Shown here piece after piece: positions 39,461 through 51,211 of a stretch of 64,000 nucleotides of DNA. The notes beneath the pieces were generated by a model. The model searched no databases and had not been told where the DNA came from. It saw only the letters and a list, made by a program, of their open reading frames with translations. A program made the position numbers and the translations under genes. This DNA comes from Trypanosoma brucei gambiense DAL972. Its lineage: Eukaryota; Euglenozoa; Kinetoplastea; Trypanosomatida; Trypanosomatidae. How positions within the stretch are numbered: position 1 is the stretch's first letter; each line of letters starts with the position of its first letter. The stretch is taken from the NCBI RefSeq assembly GCF_000210295.1, contig NC_026734.1:646658-710657 (forward strand), read 5' to 3'.

Positions 39461-40957
39461 CGGTCCAACTGAGTGGTGAGCACTCCATCGAGTCTGTGTG
39501 GTGATGCTGTGGACGGCGTGTCCCCACTGGTTGGACTGTAGTTTCTTCCCTCCCTTTTTTTAATTATTACGTTATGTTTTTTTTTTTTTCATTTTCCACT
39601 CCCTTTCTTTGCCGTTTGCACTTTGCTCGCTTGCATTAAGAATGTCTTGGGGGTCTCTGGACCGAGTGCTGTAAGGAGGAGGGGGCAATCCTTCCCTATA
39701 CAAATTACCACATATACTCATTTACACTTATACACATATACGCTTTCTATCAATCCCCACTATTTATATATACCGATTCAATTATATGACCATGGAAAAA
39801 ACATATATACAACTTCCTCCGTATGTAACAGCTTCCCCCGGTACGGCACATAGACCGTCACGGGCTTCCCATTGACATAACTTGTGCAAGACTCCTGTTC
39901 CCTGCTAATTGCAGGGAAGAGACGGCTAATTGGAACTACACCTTCCTCACCCTCATTGTTTTCATTGTTTTCTTTTGTATTTCTATTAACCTAAGATAAT
40001 TTCACTCGCTGTACTTTCTTCCCTCCCTACATCTATATGTTCCCTTATATAACTTTTATACACATGTTTTTTCCTCTCTTTTTCATCCTATACAAACATA
40101 TAAGCATACCTATATACACGTATATACATACATATATATGTTTGTTTTTATATGCCGTGACTTTGTTTCTTTTTTCCCCTTTTATCTCTTTTTATCTCTT
40201 TTTATCCCTTTCTTTCTTTTTTTACTTTTTCATTTTGAATGCCCTTATGTAAGTAAATGCTTCTTACTAATAGAGGATTGTCCTTGGCAATTTCTCTCTT
40301 ATCATTTTATTTTCCTCTCCCTTGTTCGTTTCATTTTATATCATTTTTCATTTCGTTTCATTTTATATCATTTTTCATTTCGTTTCATTTACTATTTTAT
40401 TTTACTTTTATTTCTATTTTTGTTTCCGCTGCTCACATACACACACACACCCTGCTCTTCCAGTTGCATGACATCATTACACACTAATTGCAGTGGTGCT
40501 CCATTTGCTGTTTGCTGACACGTTTGATTTATTTCTTGTCCCTTTCCTCAAGCATCTCTTCGTTTAGGCAACACACCATCTTTATGACAAGTGTTTATTG
40601 TAATTGTGGTGTTGTGTGATGCAGCGGTAGATTGGACGTGTGTGTACACTTGCAGCAGTGCCTCGCACAAATCGTATCTCCTCCCGGGACTTGTGCATGC
40701 AAGTTCCCCAATTTTTAACCCGTGGCCTTGTCACCCGTTAAGCTGTGTCTGCTTTTCGTTTGTTTTGTCTCTTTCTCTCAAATTCCTTTTTGCTTCTACC
40801 TTCTGTTTATTGGTGCGTGTGATAGTGTTTTCCGCTATCGGAACCAGAAGACCATAAGCAAGGTAACATCTGAGGCCAACCCAATTGCCATCATTTTCTT
40901 TGTCGTGAATTGTGAAGCAAACCTCTACCAAGCGTTATTTGAATAGCGGTGTACACG
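39461..40957 (+). repeat. CFB array spacer (unit 1), with 3'-UTR hairpin and trans-splice site
   Basis: This is the standard spacer between CFB genes. It contains a perfect hairpin at 39898-39918 (arms TTCCCTGC and GCAGGGAA with a 5-nt loop), pyrimidine-rich sequence at 40157-40430, a 27-bp direct repeat in two copies (about 40,333-40,392) and, in the 5' flank of the next gene, a pyrimidine tract (40749-40808) followed by AG at 40824-40825. It holds no separate gene. Confidence 0.7.
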
Positions 40958-42601
40958 ATGTCCTTGAAGGAGGGAAACAGTGAAATGCGGTTGCGCGGAG
41001 CAGCGTTCTTGAAGGGCGCTGTTGATGATTTCCATGCGGGTAAATCTTCTGCTTTGTCATCTGGTAGCAGTCCTGCGCTTACTGTGTCTGTTTTTAGTAC
41101 TCCGGCGTTCGGTTGTTCGACATTTGGTAACTCATCGCCGGTTTGTGGCGGTCATGAAGCCAACTACGAAGCTGTTGCGCTCCGTGATGCCCCCTTGAGC
41201 AGTCGAGGTATCGTTGCTTGGGATAGGATGAAGTGTGAGAGCTCACTTTTTGTGAAACTTCAGGCGTCTTCAGGGTTGTCCGGTACCGACTCAGAGGACA
41301 TAGCTAACCCGTTAGTGGATCTTTCGGATGCTTGCGGAACAGATGCCCTTTCCGAGTTGCGTGAGGAACATCAACATATTTCTTCTGTTGCCTCTGAAAA
41401 GCCTTTGACCCTTCACGATGTGCCGGAATCCGTCCTGTATGGTGCCATTCCATACCTTTCTCTTCCAGACGTCATTGCCTTATCACGGACATGTAAGAAG
41501 TTTCACAAACTGGTGCAGGGATACTTTGCAGTGAATGAGCATGGCGTGATGAGCATCCCCGCCTTTGACACCCGCAGCTTCATGCAGTACCGTCCAGAGA
41601 GGAAACCTCCGGTAACGAAGGCCTCATCTATGGAACCCGCAACGAAAGCTTCGGACGTGAAGCCCATCCGTCTGTTTTTTGGCCAGCAACGACGGGACCC
41701 ACACCCCTCAGCTCTACGGCGTCTGCTGCGCTTCATTGCACCTGACCTTGTGATTGCTCACATGGAGGCTCACACGAACCCGGTTAACGGTCGGGGCAAA
41801 GGCTGAGCGTGGGTGTTCGCCCTGTCACAATTGGATGCGGAGCGACTGTTACGACTCAGTGGGCGTATCTTCCTTGACATAAATTCTAATGGTGAGGAGG
41901 TATACCTGTTCGCTCCCCCTAACTGCCGAGAGTGGTTGAATGAGCACGCGGAGTGTGCAGTCGCTTCCGCAGTTCGTCCAAGTCACTTGCCACGACAGCC
42001 GATGGTTGTGGAAGCCCCCAGGAAGTCGAGTGCCAAAGTGGAGAAGGGGTTGGAACAATGTGTGCGTCCCCATCCACAACATCGCGGTGTTACGGAGCAG
42101 CAGGCACCCGTCGCGGCGGCCCAGCAGATGCCCGACTCTGTGGAACCATTGGTACGAGTTGGGTCTCCACAGGATGAGGGCCTGCAGCAGCAGGAGCGGC
42201 CGTCCGAGGCGTGGACGACCAGCAATCATTTGCAAGGCGACTCAACACACGGAAGGCGCAGGTCAGGGGAGGCTCTGCAGTCGGGTGAGTCCACACCTGA
42301 GCGTTTGCAAGCAAGGCGCCGCCCATGGTTGGTTGCGGCGGATGCTTCAGCCACTCAGCGTGCCAGGGAACTTCGGTTTTGCAGCAATTCCTCAACTTTT
42401 CTTCATCATGAAATGTGGGGATTCCACCCGGGAGCACGCCTTGGCTCTGGGGTAGGCGGTGACAGATTTATTGCGTGTCCCGAGACGACAACACGCACTG
42501 TGCCACACAACGTGTACACAAGCACTATATGGACAGGCCCTAGGCGGTTCCGGCACGACCCGTACGTGTACGGCCCACTGTGCGTACTAGCGGCATCTTA
42601 G
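40958..42601 (+). pseudogene. CFB2/CFB1 hybrid with a premature TGA
   Basis: The open frame would encode 547 residues but is interrupted by TGA at 41804-41806 (codon 283), a TGC-to-TGA change relative to CFB1. The first part is CFB2-type (MSLKEGNSEM, a CFB2-specific serine- and threonine-rich region). The F-box is common to both. From KASSMEPATKA and through the RRM-like region and C-terminus it is CFB1-type, ending with RFRHDPY. The junction falls in sequence shared by both genes (about 41,370-41,620), which fits homologous recombination or gene conversion. A truncated product would keep the F-box and part of the RRM-like domain but lose the MKT1-type motif. The TGA could be a sequencing error, so pseudogene status is not certain. 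Confidence 0.75.
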
Positions 42602-44061
42602 CGGTCCAACTGAGTGGTGAGCACTCCATCGAGTCTGTGTGGTGATGCTGTGGACGGCGTGTCCCCACTGGTTGGACTGTAGTTTCTTCCCTCCCTTTTT
42701 TTTATTATTACGTTATGTTTTTTTTTTTTCATTTTCCACTCCCTTTCTTTGCCGTTTGCACTTTGCTCGCTTGCATTAAGGATGTCTTGGGGGTCTCTGG
42801 ACCGAGTGCTGTAAGGAGGAGGGGGCAATCCTTCCCTATACAAATTACCACATATACTCATTTACACTTATACACATATACGCTTTCTATCAATCCCCAC
42901 TATTTATATATACCGATTCAATTATATGACCATGGAAAAAACATATATACAACTTCCTCCGTATGTAACAGCTTCCCCCGGTACGGCACATAGACCGTCA
43001 CGGGCTTCCCATTGACATAACTTGTGCAAGACTCCTGTTCCCTGCTAATTGCAGGGAAGAGACGGCTAATTGGAACTACACCTTCCTCACCCTCATTGTT
43101 TTCATTGTTTTCTTTTGTATTTCTATTAACCTAAGATAATTTCACTCGCTGTACTTTCTTCCCTCCCTACATCTATATGTTCCCTTATATAACTTTTATA
43201 CACATGTTTTTTCCTCTCTTTTTCATCCTATACAAACATATAAGCATACCTATATACACGTATATACATACATATATATGTTTGTTTTTATATGCCGTGA
43301 CTTTGTTTCTTTTTTCCCCCTTTTATCTCTTTTTATCCCTTTCTTTCTTTTTTTACTTTTTCATTTTGAATGCCCTTATGTAAGTAAATGCTTCTTACTA
43401 ATAGAGGATTGTCCTTGGCAATTTCTCTCTTATCATTTTATTTTCCTCTCCCTTGTTCGTTTCATTTTATATCATTTTTCATTTCGTTTCATTTACTATT
43501 TTATTTTACTTTTATTTCTATTTTTGTTTCCGCTGCTCACATACACACACACACCCTGCTCTTCCAGTTGCATGACATCATTACACACTAATTGCAGTGG
43601 TGCTCCATTTGCTGTTTGCTGACACGTTTGATTTATTTCTTGTCCCTTTCCTCAAGCATCTCTTCGTTTAGGCAACACACCATCTTTATGACAAGTGTTT
43701 ATTGTAATTGTGGTGTTGTGTGATGCAGCGGTAGATTGGACGTGTGTGTACACTTGCAGCAGTGCCTCGCACAAATCGTATCTCCTCCCGGGACTTGTGC
43801 ATGCAAGTTCCCCAATTTTTAACCCGTGGCCTTGTCACCCGTTACGCTGTGTCTGCTTTTCGTTTGTTTTGTCTCTTTCTCTCAAATTCCTTTTTGCTTC
43901 TACCTTCTGTTTATTGATGCGTGTGATAGTGTTTTCCGCTATCGGAACCAGAAGACCATAAGCAAGGTAACATCTGAGGCCAACCCAATTGCCATCATTT
44001 TCTTTGTCGTGAATTGTGAAGCAAACCTCTACCAAGCGTTATTTGAATAGCGGTGTACACG
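42602..44061 (+). repeat. CFB array spacer (unit 2), upstream of CFB2
   Basis: This is near-identical to the other CFB spacers, with one copy of the 27-bp repeat instead of two. The hairpin is at 43038-43058. The pyrimidine tract (43855-43912) and AG at 43928-43929 are the likely acceptor for CFB2, leaving a 5' UTR of about 130 nt. Confidence 0.7.
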
Positions 44062-45492
44062 ATGTCCTTGAAGGAGGGAAACAGTGAAATGCGGTTGAGC
44101 GGAGCAGCGTTCTTGAAGGGCGCTGTTGATGATTTCCATGCGGGTAAATCTTCTGCTTTGTCATCTGGTAGCAGTCCTGCGCTTACTGTGTCTGTTTTTA
44201 GTACTCCGGCGTTCGGTTGTTCGACATTTGGTAACTCATCGCCGGTTTGTGGCGGTCATGAAGCCAACTACGAAGCTGTTGCGCTCCGTGATGCCCCCTT
44301 GAGCAGTCGAGGTATCGTTGCTTGGGATAGGATGAAGTGTGAGAGCTCACTTTTTGTGAAACTTCAGGCGTCTTCAGGGTTGTCCGGTACCGACTCAGAG
44401 GACATAGCTAACCCGTTAGTGGATCTTTCGGATGCTTGCGGAACAGATGCCCTTTCCGAGTTGCGTGAGGAACATCAACATGTTTCTTCTGTTGCCTCTG
44501 AAAAGCCTTTGACCCTTCACGATGTGCCGGAATCCGTCCTGTATGGTGCCATTCCATACCTTTCCCTTCCAGACGTCATTGCCTTATCACGGACATGTAA
44601 GAAGTTTCACAAACTGGTGCAGGGATACTTTGCAGTGAATGAGCATGGCGTGATGAGCATCCCCGCCTTTGACACCCGCAGCTTCATGCAGTACCGTCCA
44701 GAGAGGAAACCTCCGGTAACGAAGGTCACAGCTGCGGGACCCGCCCCTAAAATTCCTGGTGTGAAACCCATCCGTCTGTTTTTTGGCCAGCAACGACGCG
44801 ACGTTTATCCCTCAGCTCTACGGCGTCTGCTGCGCTTCATTGCACCTGACCTTGTTATCACTCACATGGAGGCTCACGTGAATGAGGCAACTGGTCGGGG
44901 CAAAGGCTGCGCGTGGGTTATTGTTCCTTCAGTGTTGGAGGCGAAACGACTGTTACGACTCAGTGGGCGTATCTTCCTTGACATAAATTCTAATGGTGAG
45001 GAGGTATACCTGTTCGCTCCCCCTAACTGCCGAGAGTGGTTAAGTGAGTACGCCGACTACGTTGTCTCCTCAACAACTCGTGCAAGCCATCTTCCGTACT
45101 TACCAATGGTTGTTGGAGTACCGAAGAAGGAGTGTATATATGTACGTGAGCTTTTGGCACCTTATATTTATGATCCCAATCGCGGTGACTGTCCGCCATA
45201 TGCCGACGCGGTTTCGGAGTTTAAGGGCTTATTGGAGGATCATGCGTCACTTCCAGTATCTTCCGCCGTATCGGGCATTATTCCTCCTTTTGCTTCTGTT
45301 CCTCCTATGGTGCAGACTTGCATGTTTTCTTCCTCTTTTGATCGTAGAGAATACTTTGAAGCTCCCAACGTTTATACCAGCACGGTGTGGACTGGCTTCA
45401 GTCGGTACCGCCATGATCCGTATGTGTTTGATCCACTACGGGAGCCAACGAACATGTTACCGCTGCATGAAGTGGATTACGCTGAGATGTAG
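44062..45492 (+). CDS. CFB2: CFB2, cyclin-F-box-type protein that binds VSG mRNA
   Basis: This gene encodes 476 residues from the ATG at 44062 (the GTG at 44053 is not used). The F-box lies at about 150-192 (LTLHDVPESVLYGAIPYLSL). An RRM-like region at about 235-320 has an RNP2-like IRLFFG and an RNP1-like GRGKGCAWVI. The C-terminus has RYRHDPY at about 448-454, the type of motif bound by MKT1. CFB2 is the only copy with this divergent RRM-like sequence (KVTAAGPAPKI, VYPS, VNEATG, VPSVLEAKRL) and C-terminus. The trypanosome protein is known to be needed for bloodstream-form cytokinesis and for VSG expression, binding the VSG 3'-UTR 16-mer and recruiting MKT1 complexes. The F-box suggests SCF-dependent turnover. 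Its 3' flank is unique, unlike the CFB1 genes, which fits separate stage-specific control. Confidence 0.92.
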   Translation: MSLKEGNSEMRLSGAAFLKGAVDDFHAGKSSALSSGSSPALTVSVFSTPAFGCSTFGNSSPVCGGHEANYEAVALRDAPLSSRGIVAWDRMKCESSLFVKLQASSGLSGTDSEDIANPLVDLSDACGTDALSELREEHQHVSSVASEKPLTLHDVPESVLYGAIPYLSLPDVIALSRTCKKFHKLVQGYFAVNEHGVMSIPAFDTRSFMQYRPERKPPVTKVTAAGPAPKIPGVKPIRLFFGQQRRDVYPSALRRLLRFIAPDLVITHMEAHVNEATGRGKGCAWVIVPSVLEAKRLLRLSGRIFLDINSNGEEVYLFAPPNCREWLSEYADYVVSSTTRASHLPYLPMVVGVPKKECIYVRELLAPYIYDPNRGDCPPYADAVSEFKGLLEDHASLPVSSAVSGIIPPFASVPPMVQTCMFSSSFDRREYFEAPNVYTSTVWTGFSRYRHDPYVFDPLREPTNMLPLHEVDYAEM

Positions 45493-48093
45493 TGACTTCT
45501 CTTTTTGTTGATTCGCTGCGAAAATTTTCATATATTAGTGTTTCTTATGCTTCGGTATGAAAGTTTTTTCTCTGTCGTAATGATTCGTTACGACTATTGC
45601 AGCTGAGTCATTGAGTTTGTTCTCGGTGCGCGTGCCTTTGTGTGTTTTATATCTTCTTGTTTTACTTATGCTCGGAAGTGCATCTTTCTTTCATGTATGA
45701 CGGAGTGTTCGTCTCTCTGTACGGTACTTTCTTGCTGGATGGAATGCAGTCTTTCCCTCCTTTTCCTTCTTTTTTTTTTAATTTTTTTTTCTCTTCATTT
45801 ATATTTTGTGTGTGTGTTTTTTTTTTATTATTTATATTATTTGATTGGAATGAAAGAGGCGCTCGCTTGGATGGGATAGTGTTGGGAGAGGTGTTTTGCT
45901 GTTCCCTTTCTCTTCTTTTTTTTTTTGTTCGTGGGGCTGTTTGGAAGGCGGGAAATAATATAATGATGAAAATTGTATAATGATGCAGTTTTATACCAGT
46001 TTATGAAAAAAAAAAAAGGAGGAAGAAAAGTCGGGGAATGGAAGTGAAAAAGAAAAAATATAACAAAAGAAAAAGCATGCGCACATTTGCGTATGTATGA
46101 TGATGTCTTATTATTGCTATTATTTTGTGTCTACCATCTTTGCTCGATTTTCTTTTCTCATCTTTGCTTTCGCTACATTTACTGAACTGTTTTTCTCTTA
46201 TACACAAATATAAGTAAATATTTAAATATACCTTCATGAGAAAAGAGAAAAAAGAAAATGAAGCGAAAGAAACCGAAGCGAAAAAATGTTTCGCCTCCGC
46301 TTTCATTTTTCTGCATCCTCCTTTCTCTCTGTTTTTATATCTTTTTGATATATATATATATATTTATGTGTGTACGATGCAGCAGTCGGATACGTTTTGC
46401 TAATGCAGAACTGAGAGAGCAGGTTCCATTATTATTATTATTAATATTCTTATTATTAATGATTTTAGTGGGAAACTCTTCTTTCTTTTTTTTTTTTGTT
46501 CCCGTCGCAAAAGAAACAGGGAAATAATTGTGTGAAAAGGAAAAAATAAATAAATAAATGAATAGTTGGAAGTGCATGGCCTTCTGTTTTCCTCACTGGA
46601 GTTCATTTGTTAGTCTCTTCATTTGTTCACCTAATGCAAAACTCAAAAAAAAAAAGCAAGAAATGAACAAAAGAGAGGGGGAAAAAAATGAGGGAAAAAT
46701 AACTTGTTTTTGGGAGCAATTGGGACGTGTGCGACGGGGAGCTGAGCTGTTGGAATTTCATTTTATATTTGATTTTTCCAATTCACTTGACTTCATGTTA
46801 AGTCGGATTTCGGCTGCAGCAGTTTTATTTCATTTCATCTTTTTTGTGTGCTTTTTTTTTTCTCCCCTCCTTTTCACCCTTCCATTCTTTCATCTTTTAT
46901 TATTTTCATTATTACTTTGAGTGTAATTCTGCATCATATGTATATATATATAAATATATTTACATACATATATTTGTTATTTCATTTTATTCTCCCGCTT
47001 TCCAAACAGTTTTTTTTGTTTGCGCGTGTTCTTGCGAGTTTTATCATCAGTTTTATTATTATTATTATTGATGGTGTTTTCGTTTTTTTTTTGTACTAAG
47101 TTTATAGAGTTATGGGAGGGAAAATGAAGGCACAAAAAGCAGAAAGAAAGAGGAAAAAAAAAAAGAAAAGAAAATGAAGCTGAAATGATTTCGAGTGAAA
47201 ATTTTTTTCTTTTATTTTCTTTTTTTGCTCGTTTTTATTTCGTTTTGTTGGGTATTAATAAAATATTTGTTGCTATTATCTACAGAGAAGCAAACAAATA
47301 TTTATTATTAATCTGTTCTTTCTTCTTTTTTTTCTTTTTGTGCCTTTTGAGTGGGCTTATATTATTCTTAATATCACTTCTCCCGATTATTATTATTATT
47401 ATTATTATCATTATTATTATCCGCCAGTGAGTCGCCATCATTATTCATTTTTCATCCATCTCAAGAAGAGAAAACAAAACAAGACAACAGTAATGAAATC
47501 AATTTAGCAAAAAAAAAAAGTGAAAATCGAAAAAAAAAAATCGAAACATAAAAGAATATGGAAAAAAAAAAAGAAGAGAAAATAATTATTAAAAAAAAAA
47601 GAAGGAAGGGAGAGGAGGTATTTGCTCCTTTTTGTTTTTGTTTTTGTTTTTTTTTCCCACCCACACACGCTTAAAAGTTTGTATGACGTGCAGTCGTATG
47701 GCTGTAATTTTTCTGTTGTGCATTCTTTTGGTTTGTCTTCTTTTTTTTTTTTCCTCCTCCCCCTCCCCCCCCAATAATCTTCGTATTCTAGTTGTTTCTA
47801 ATTATTCTCATATAAAATATATAAATATATAAATGAATATATAAATGAAAGGTTAAATATTTATATATATAAATATATATTTAATCAGATGTACAGATGT
47901 ATGATTGCGTGTTGCTGATGAGTAGCCGCATATTTAATGTGTGGCGGGAGAGGTGATGAATCACTATTTGGCACGTGCGAAAGCGAAATGACGGTTTTCT
48001 TTTTATTATTATTATTATTATTGATGTTTTTTGTTTTGTTGCCTCTCTGATGTATTTCACCGTCATACCACCTTGTTCATTTTTTATATTTAT
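45493..48093 (+). other. Unique gene-free region downstream of CFB2 (includes CFB2 3' UTR)
   Basis: This 2.6 kb stretch has no supported gene. It is dominated by T-tracts, A-tracts and TTA/ATT repeats (for example 46,427-46,455, 47,052-47,070, 47,386-47,420, 48,003-48,022). It does not resemble the CFB1 3' spacer. The first part is probably the CFB2 3' UTR, which is reported to control its expression; the rest looks like the end of a transcription unit. Confidence 0.5.
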
Positions 48094-48194
48094 NNNNNNN
48101 NNNNNNNNNNNNNNNNNNNNNNNNNNNNNNNNNNNNNNNNNNNNNNNNNNNNNNNNNNNNNNNNNNNNNNNNNNNNNNNNNNNNNNNNNNNNNN
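48094..48194. other. Assembly gap (101 N)
   Basis: It joins unique CFB2-downstream sequence to a standard CFB1 spacer. The first roughly 65 bases after the gap are noisy. The join does not have to reflect true neighbourhood. Confidence 0.99.
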
Positions 48195-49627
48195 TGGGGT
48201 TTCCCAAGGTGGGACGTAGATTTTCTCCTCCCTTTTTTATATATACGGAAGGTTTTTTTTTTCATTTCACTCCCTTTTTTGCCGTTTGCACTTTGCTCGC
48301 TTGCATTAAGGATGTCTTGGGGGTCTCTGGACCGAGTGCTGTAAGGAGGAGGGGGCAATCCTTCCCTATACAAATTACCACATATACTCATTTACACTTA
48401 TACACATATACGCTTTCTATCAATCCCCACTATTTATATATACCGATTCAATTATATGACCATGGAAAAAACATATATACAACTTCCTCCGTATGTAACA
48501 GCTTCCCCCGGTACGGCACATAGACCGTCACGGGCTTCCCATTGACATAACTTGTGCAAGACTCCTGTTCCCTGCTAATTGCAGGGAAGAGACGGCTAAT
48601 TGGAACTACACCTTCCTCACCCTCATTGTTTTCATTGTTTTCTTTTGTATTTCTATTAACCTAAGATAATTTCACTCGCTGTACTTTCTTCCCTCCCTAC
48701 ATCTATATGTTCCCTTATATAACTTTTATACACATGTTTTTTCCTCTCTTTTTCATCCTATACAAACATATAAGCATACCTATATACACGTATATACATA
48801 CATATATATGTTTGTTTTTATATGCCGTGACTTTGTTTCTTTTTTCCCCTTTTATCTCTTTTTATCTCTTTTTATCCCTTTCTTTCTTTTTTTACTTTTT
48901 CATTTTGAATGCCCTTATGTAAGTAAATGCTTCTTACTAATAGAGGATTGTCCTTGGCAATTTCTCTCTTATCATTTTATTTTCCTCTCCCTTGTTCGTT
49001 TCATTTTATATCATTTTTCATTTCGTTCCATTTTATATCATTTTTCATTTCGTTTCATTTACTATTTTATTTTACTTTTATTTCTATTTTTGTTTCCGCT
49101 GCTCACATACACACACACACCCTGCTCTTCCAGTTGCATGACATCATTACACACTAATTGCAGTGGTGCTCCATTTGCTGTTTGCTGACACGTTTGATTT
49201 ATTTCTTGTCCCTTTCCTCAAGCATCTCTTCGTTTAGGCAACACACCATCTTTATGACAAGTGTTTATTGTAATTGTGGTGTTGTGTGATGCAGCGGTAG
49301 ATTGGACGTGTGTGTACACTTGCAGCAGTGCCTCGCACAAATCGTATCTCCTCCCGGGACTTGTGCATGCAAGTTCCCCAATTTTTAACCCGTGGCCTTG
49401 TCACCCGTTACGCTGTGTCTGCTTTTCGTTTGTTTTGTCTCTTTCTCTCAAATTCCTTTTTGCTTCTACCTTCTGTTTATTGATGCGTGTGATAGTGTTT
49501 TCCGCTATCGGAACCAGAAGACCATAAGCAAGGTAACATCTGAGGCCAACCCAATTGCCATCATTTTCTTTGTCGTGAATTGTGAAGCAAACCTTTACCA
49601 AGCGTTATTTGAATAGCGGTGTACACG
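48195..49627 (+). repeat. CFB array spacer (unit 3), 5' end in gap
   Basis: From about 48,260 it matches the 3' spacer of CFB1, so a CFB1 gene body belongs upstream but is missing here. The hairpin is at 48568-48588 and the 27-bp repeat is in two copies. The AG at 49494-49495 (or 49516-49517) after the pyrimidine tract is the acceptor candidate. Confidence 0.7.
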
Positions 49628-51211
49628 ATGTTTTTGAAGGAGGAAAACAGTGAAATGCGGTTGAGCGGAGCTACGTTCTTGAAGGGCGCTGTTGATGATT
49701 TCAATGCATGTGAGTCCCCTGTTTTATCATCCGGAAGCAGTTTGGTTCTTACAAGTCCTGCTCTGAGCACCTCAGACACGTGCCGATCTGTGATGCGTGA
49801 AACCGTCCCTTCCGTTTGTACTGGCGCAGGCCTCAGCAGTCGCTGCTCAACTGATTGCACTGTGCTGAAGTGTGTGAACCCGCTGCATGTTAAGTTCCAG
49901 GAGCCGTCAGGGTTGTCAGGGGCTGATTCAGTGGACTCGTTTGACTCGTTGGGTGACCTTTCCGAGTTGCATGAGGAACATCAACATGTTTCTTCTGTTG
50001 CCTCTGAAAAGCCTTTGACCCTTCACGATGTGCCGGAATCCGTCCTGTATGGTGCCATTCCATACCTTTCTCTTCCAGACGTCATTGCCTTATCACGGAC
50101 ATGTAAGAAGTTTCACAAACTGGTGCAGGGATACTTTGCAGTGAATGAGCATGGCGTGATGAGCATCCCCGCCTTTGACACCCGCAGCTTCATGCAGTAC
50201 CGTCCAGAGAGGAAACCTCCGGTAACGAAGGCCTCATCTATGGAACCCGCAACGAAAGCTTCGGACGTGAAGCCCATCCGTCTGTTTTTTGGCCAGCAAC
50301 GACGGGACCCACACCCCTCAGCTCTACGGCGTCTGCTGCGCTTCATTGCACCTGACCTTGTGATTGCTCACATGGAGGCTCACACGAACCCGGTTAACGG
50401 TCGGGGCAAAGGCTGCGCGTGGGTGTTCGCCCTGTCACAATTGGATGCGGAGCGACTGTTACGACTCAGTGGGCGTATCTTCCTTGACATAAATTCTAAT
50501 GGTGAGGAGGTATACCTGTTCGCTCCCCCTAACTGCCGAGAGTGGTTGAATGAGCACGCGGAGTGTGCAGTCGCTTCCGCAGTTCGTCCAAGTCACTTGC
50601 CACGACAGCCGATGGTTGTGGAAGCCCCCAGGAAGTCGAGTGCCAAAGTGGAGAAGGGGTTGGAACAATGTGTGCGTCCCCATCCACAACATCGCGGTGT
50701 TACGGAGCAGCAGGCACCCGTCGCGGCGGCCCAGCAGATGCCCGACTCTGTGGAACCATTGGTACGAGTTGGGTCTCCACAGGATGAGGGCCTGCAGCAG
50801 CAGGAGCGGCCGTCCGAGGCGTGGACGACCAGCAATCATTTGCAAGGCGACTCAACACACGGAAGGCGCAGGTCAGGGGAGGCTCTGCAGTCGGGTGAGT
50901 CCACACCTGAGCGTTTGCAAGCAAGGCGCCGCCCATGGTTGGTTGCGGCGGATGCTTCAGCCACTCAGCGTGCCAGGGAACTTCGGTTTTGCAGCAATTC
51001 CTCAACTTTTCTTCATCATGAAATGTGGGGATTCCACCCGGGAGCACGCCTTGGCTCTGGGGTAGGCGGTGACAGATTTATTGCGTGTCCCGAGACGACA
51101 ACACGCACTGTGCCACACAACGTGTACACAAGCACTATATGGACAGGCCCTAGGCGGTTCCGGCACGACCCGTACGTGTACGGCCCACTGTGCGTACTAG
51201 CGGCATCTTAG
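49628..51211 (+). CDS. CFB1: CFB1, cyclin-F-box-type protein (intact copy)
   Basis: This gene encodes 527 residues from the ATG at 49628; the GTG at 49619 is not used. F-box at about 130-172 (LTLHDVPESVL..., ALSRTCKKFHKLVQGYF); RRM-like region at about 215-300 with IRLFFG and GRGKGCAWVF; a Gln- and Pro-rich, probably disordered C-terminal region; and RFRHDPY at about 510-516, similar to the MKT1-binding motif of CFB2. The N-terminal 100 residues are CFB1-specific. Compared with CFB2 it has a longer C-terminal region and a different RRM-like central part, so its RNA target may differ. This copy has KEENSEM at residues 5-11, as do the copies at 52680 and 60314. CFB1 function is less well known than CFB2. 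Confidence 0.9.
   Translation: MFLKEENSEMRLSGATFLKGAVDDFNACESPVLSSGSSLVLTSPALSTSDTCRSVMRETVPSVCTGAGLSSRCSTDCTVLKCVNPLHVKFQEPSGLSGADSVDSFDSLGDLSELHEEHQHVSSVASEKPLTLHDVPESVLYGAIPYLSLPDVIALSRTCKKFHKLVQGYFAVNEHGVMSIPAFDTRSFMQYRPERKPPVTKASSMEPATKASDVKPIRLFFGQQRRDPHPSALRRLLRFIAPDLVIAHMEAHTNPVNGRGKGCAWVFALSQLDAERLLRLSGRIFLDINSNGEEVYLFAPPNCREWLNEHAECAVASAVRPSHLPRQPMVVEAPRKSSAKVEKGLEQCVRPHPQHRGVTEQQAPVAAAQQMPDSVEPLVRVGSPQDEGLQQQERPSEAWTTSNHLQGDSTHGRRRSGEALQSGESTPERLQARRRPWLVAADASATQRARELRFCSNSSTFLHHEMWGFHPGARLGSGVGGDRFIACPETTTRTVPHNVYTSTIWTGPRRFRHDPYVYGPLCVLAAS

Noticed and set aside
48808..49188. Phe/Leu-rich 114-160-codon open frames in each CFB spacer
   Set aside because: They are translations of low-complexity pyrimidine-rich sequence, vary by small indels between units and show no protein-like pattern.
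49261..49527. An 88-codon open frame repeated upstream of every CFB gene
   Set aside because: It starts with GTG, crosses the presumed pyrimidine tract and splice acceptor, and is conserved only because the whole repeat unit is conserved.
50459..51065. Antisense and alternative-frame open frames inside CFB1 (for example 128 and 171 codons)
   Set aside because: They overlap the well-supported CFB1 frame and are present in all copies only because the DNA is repeated.
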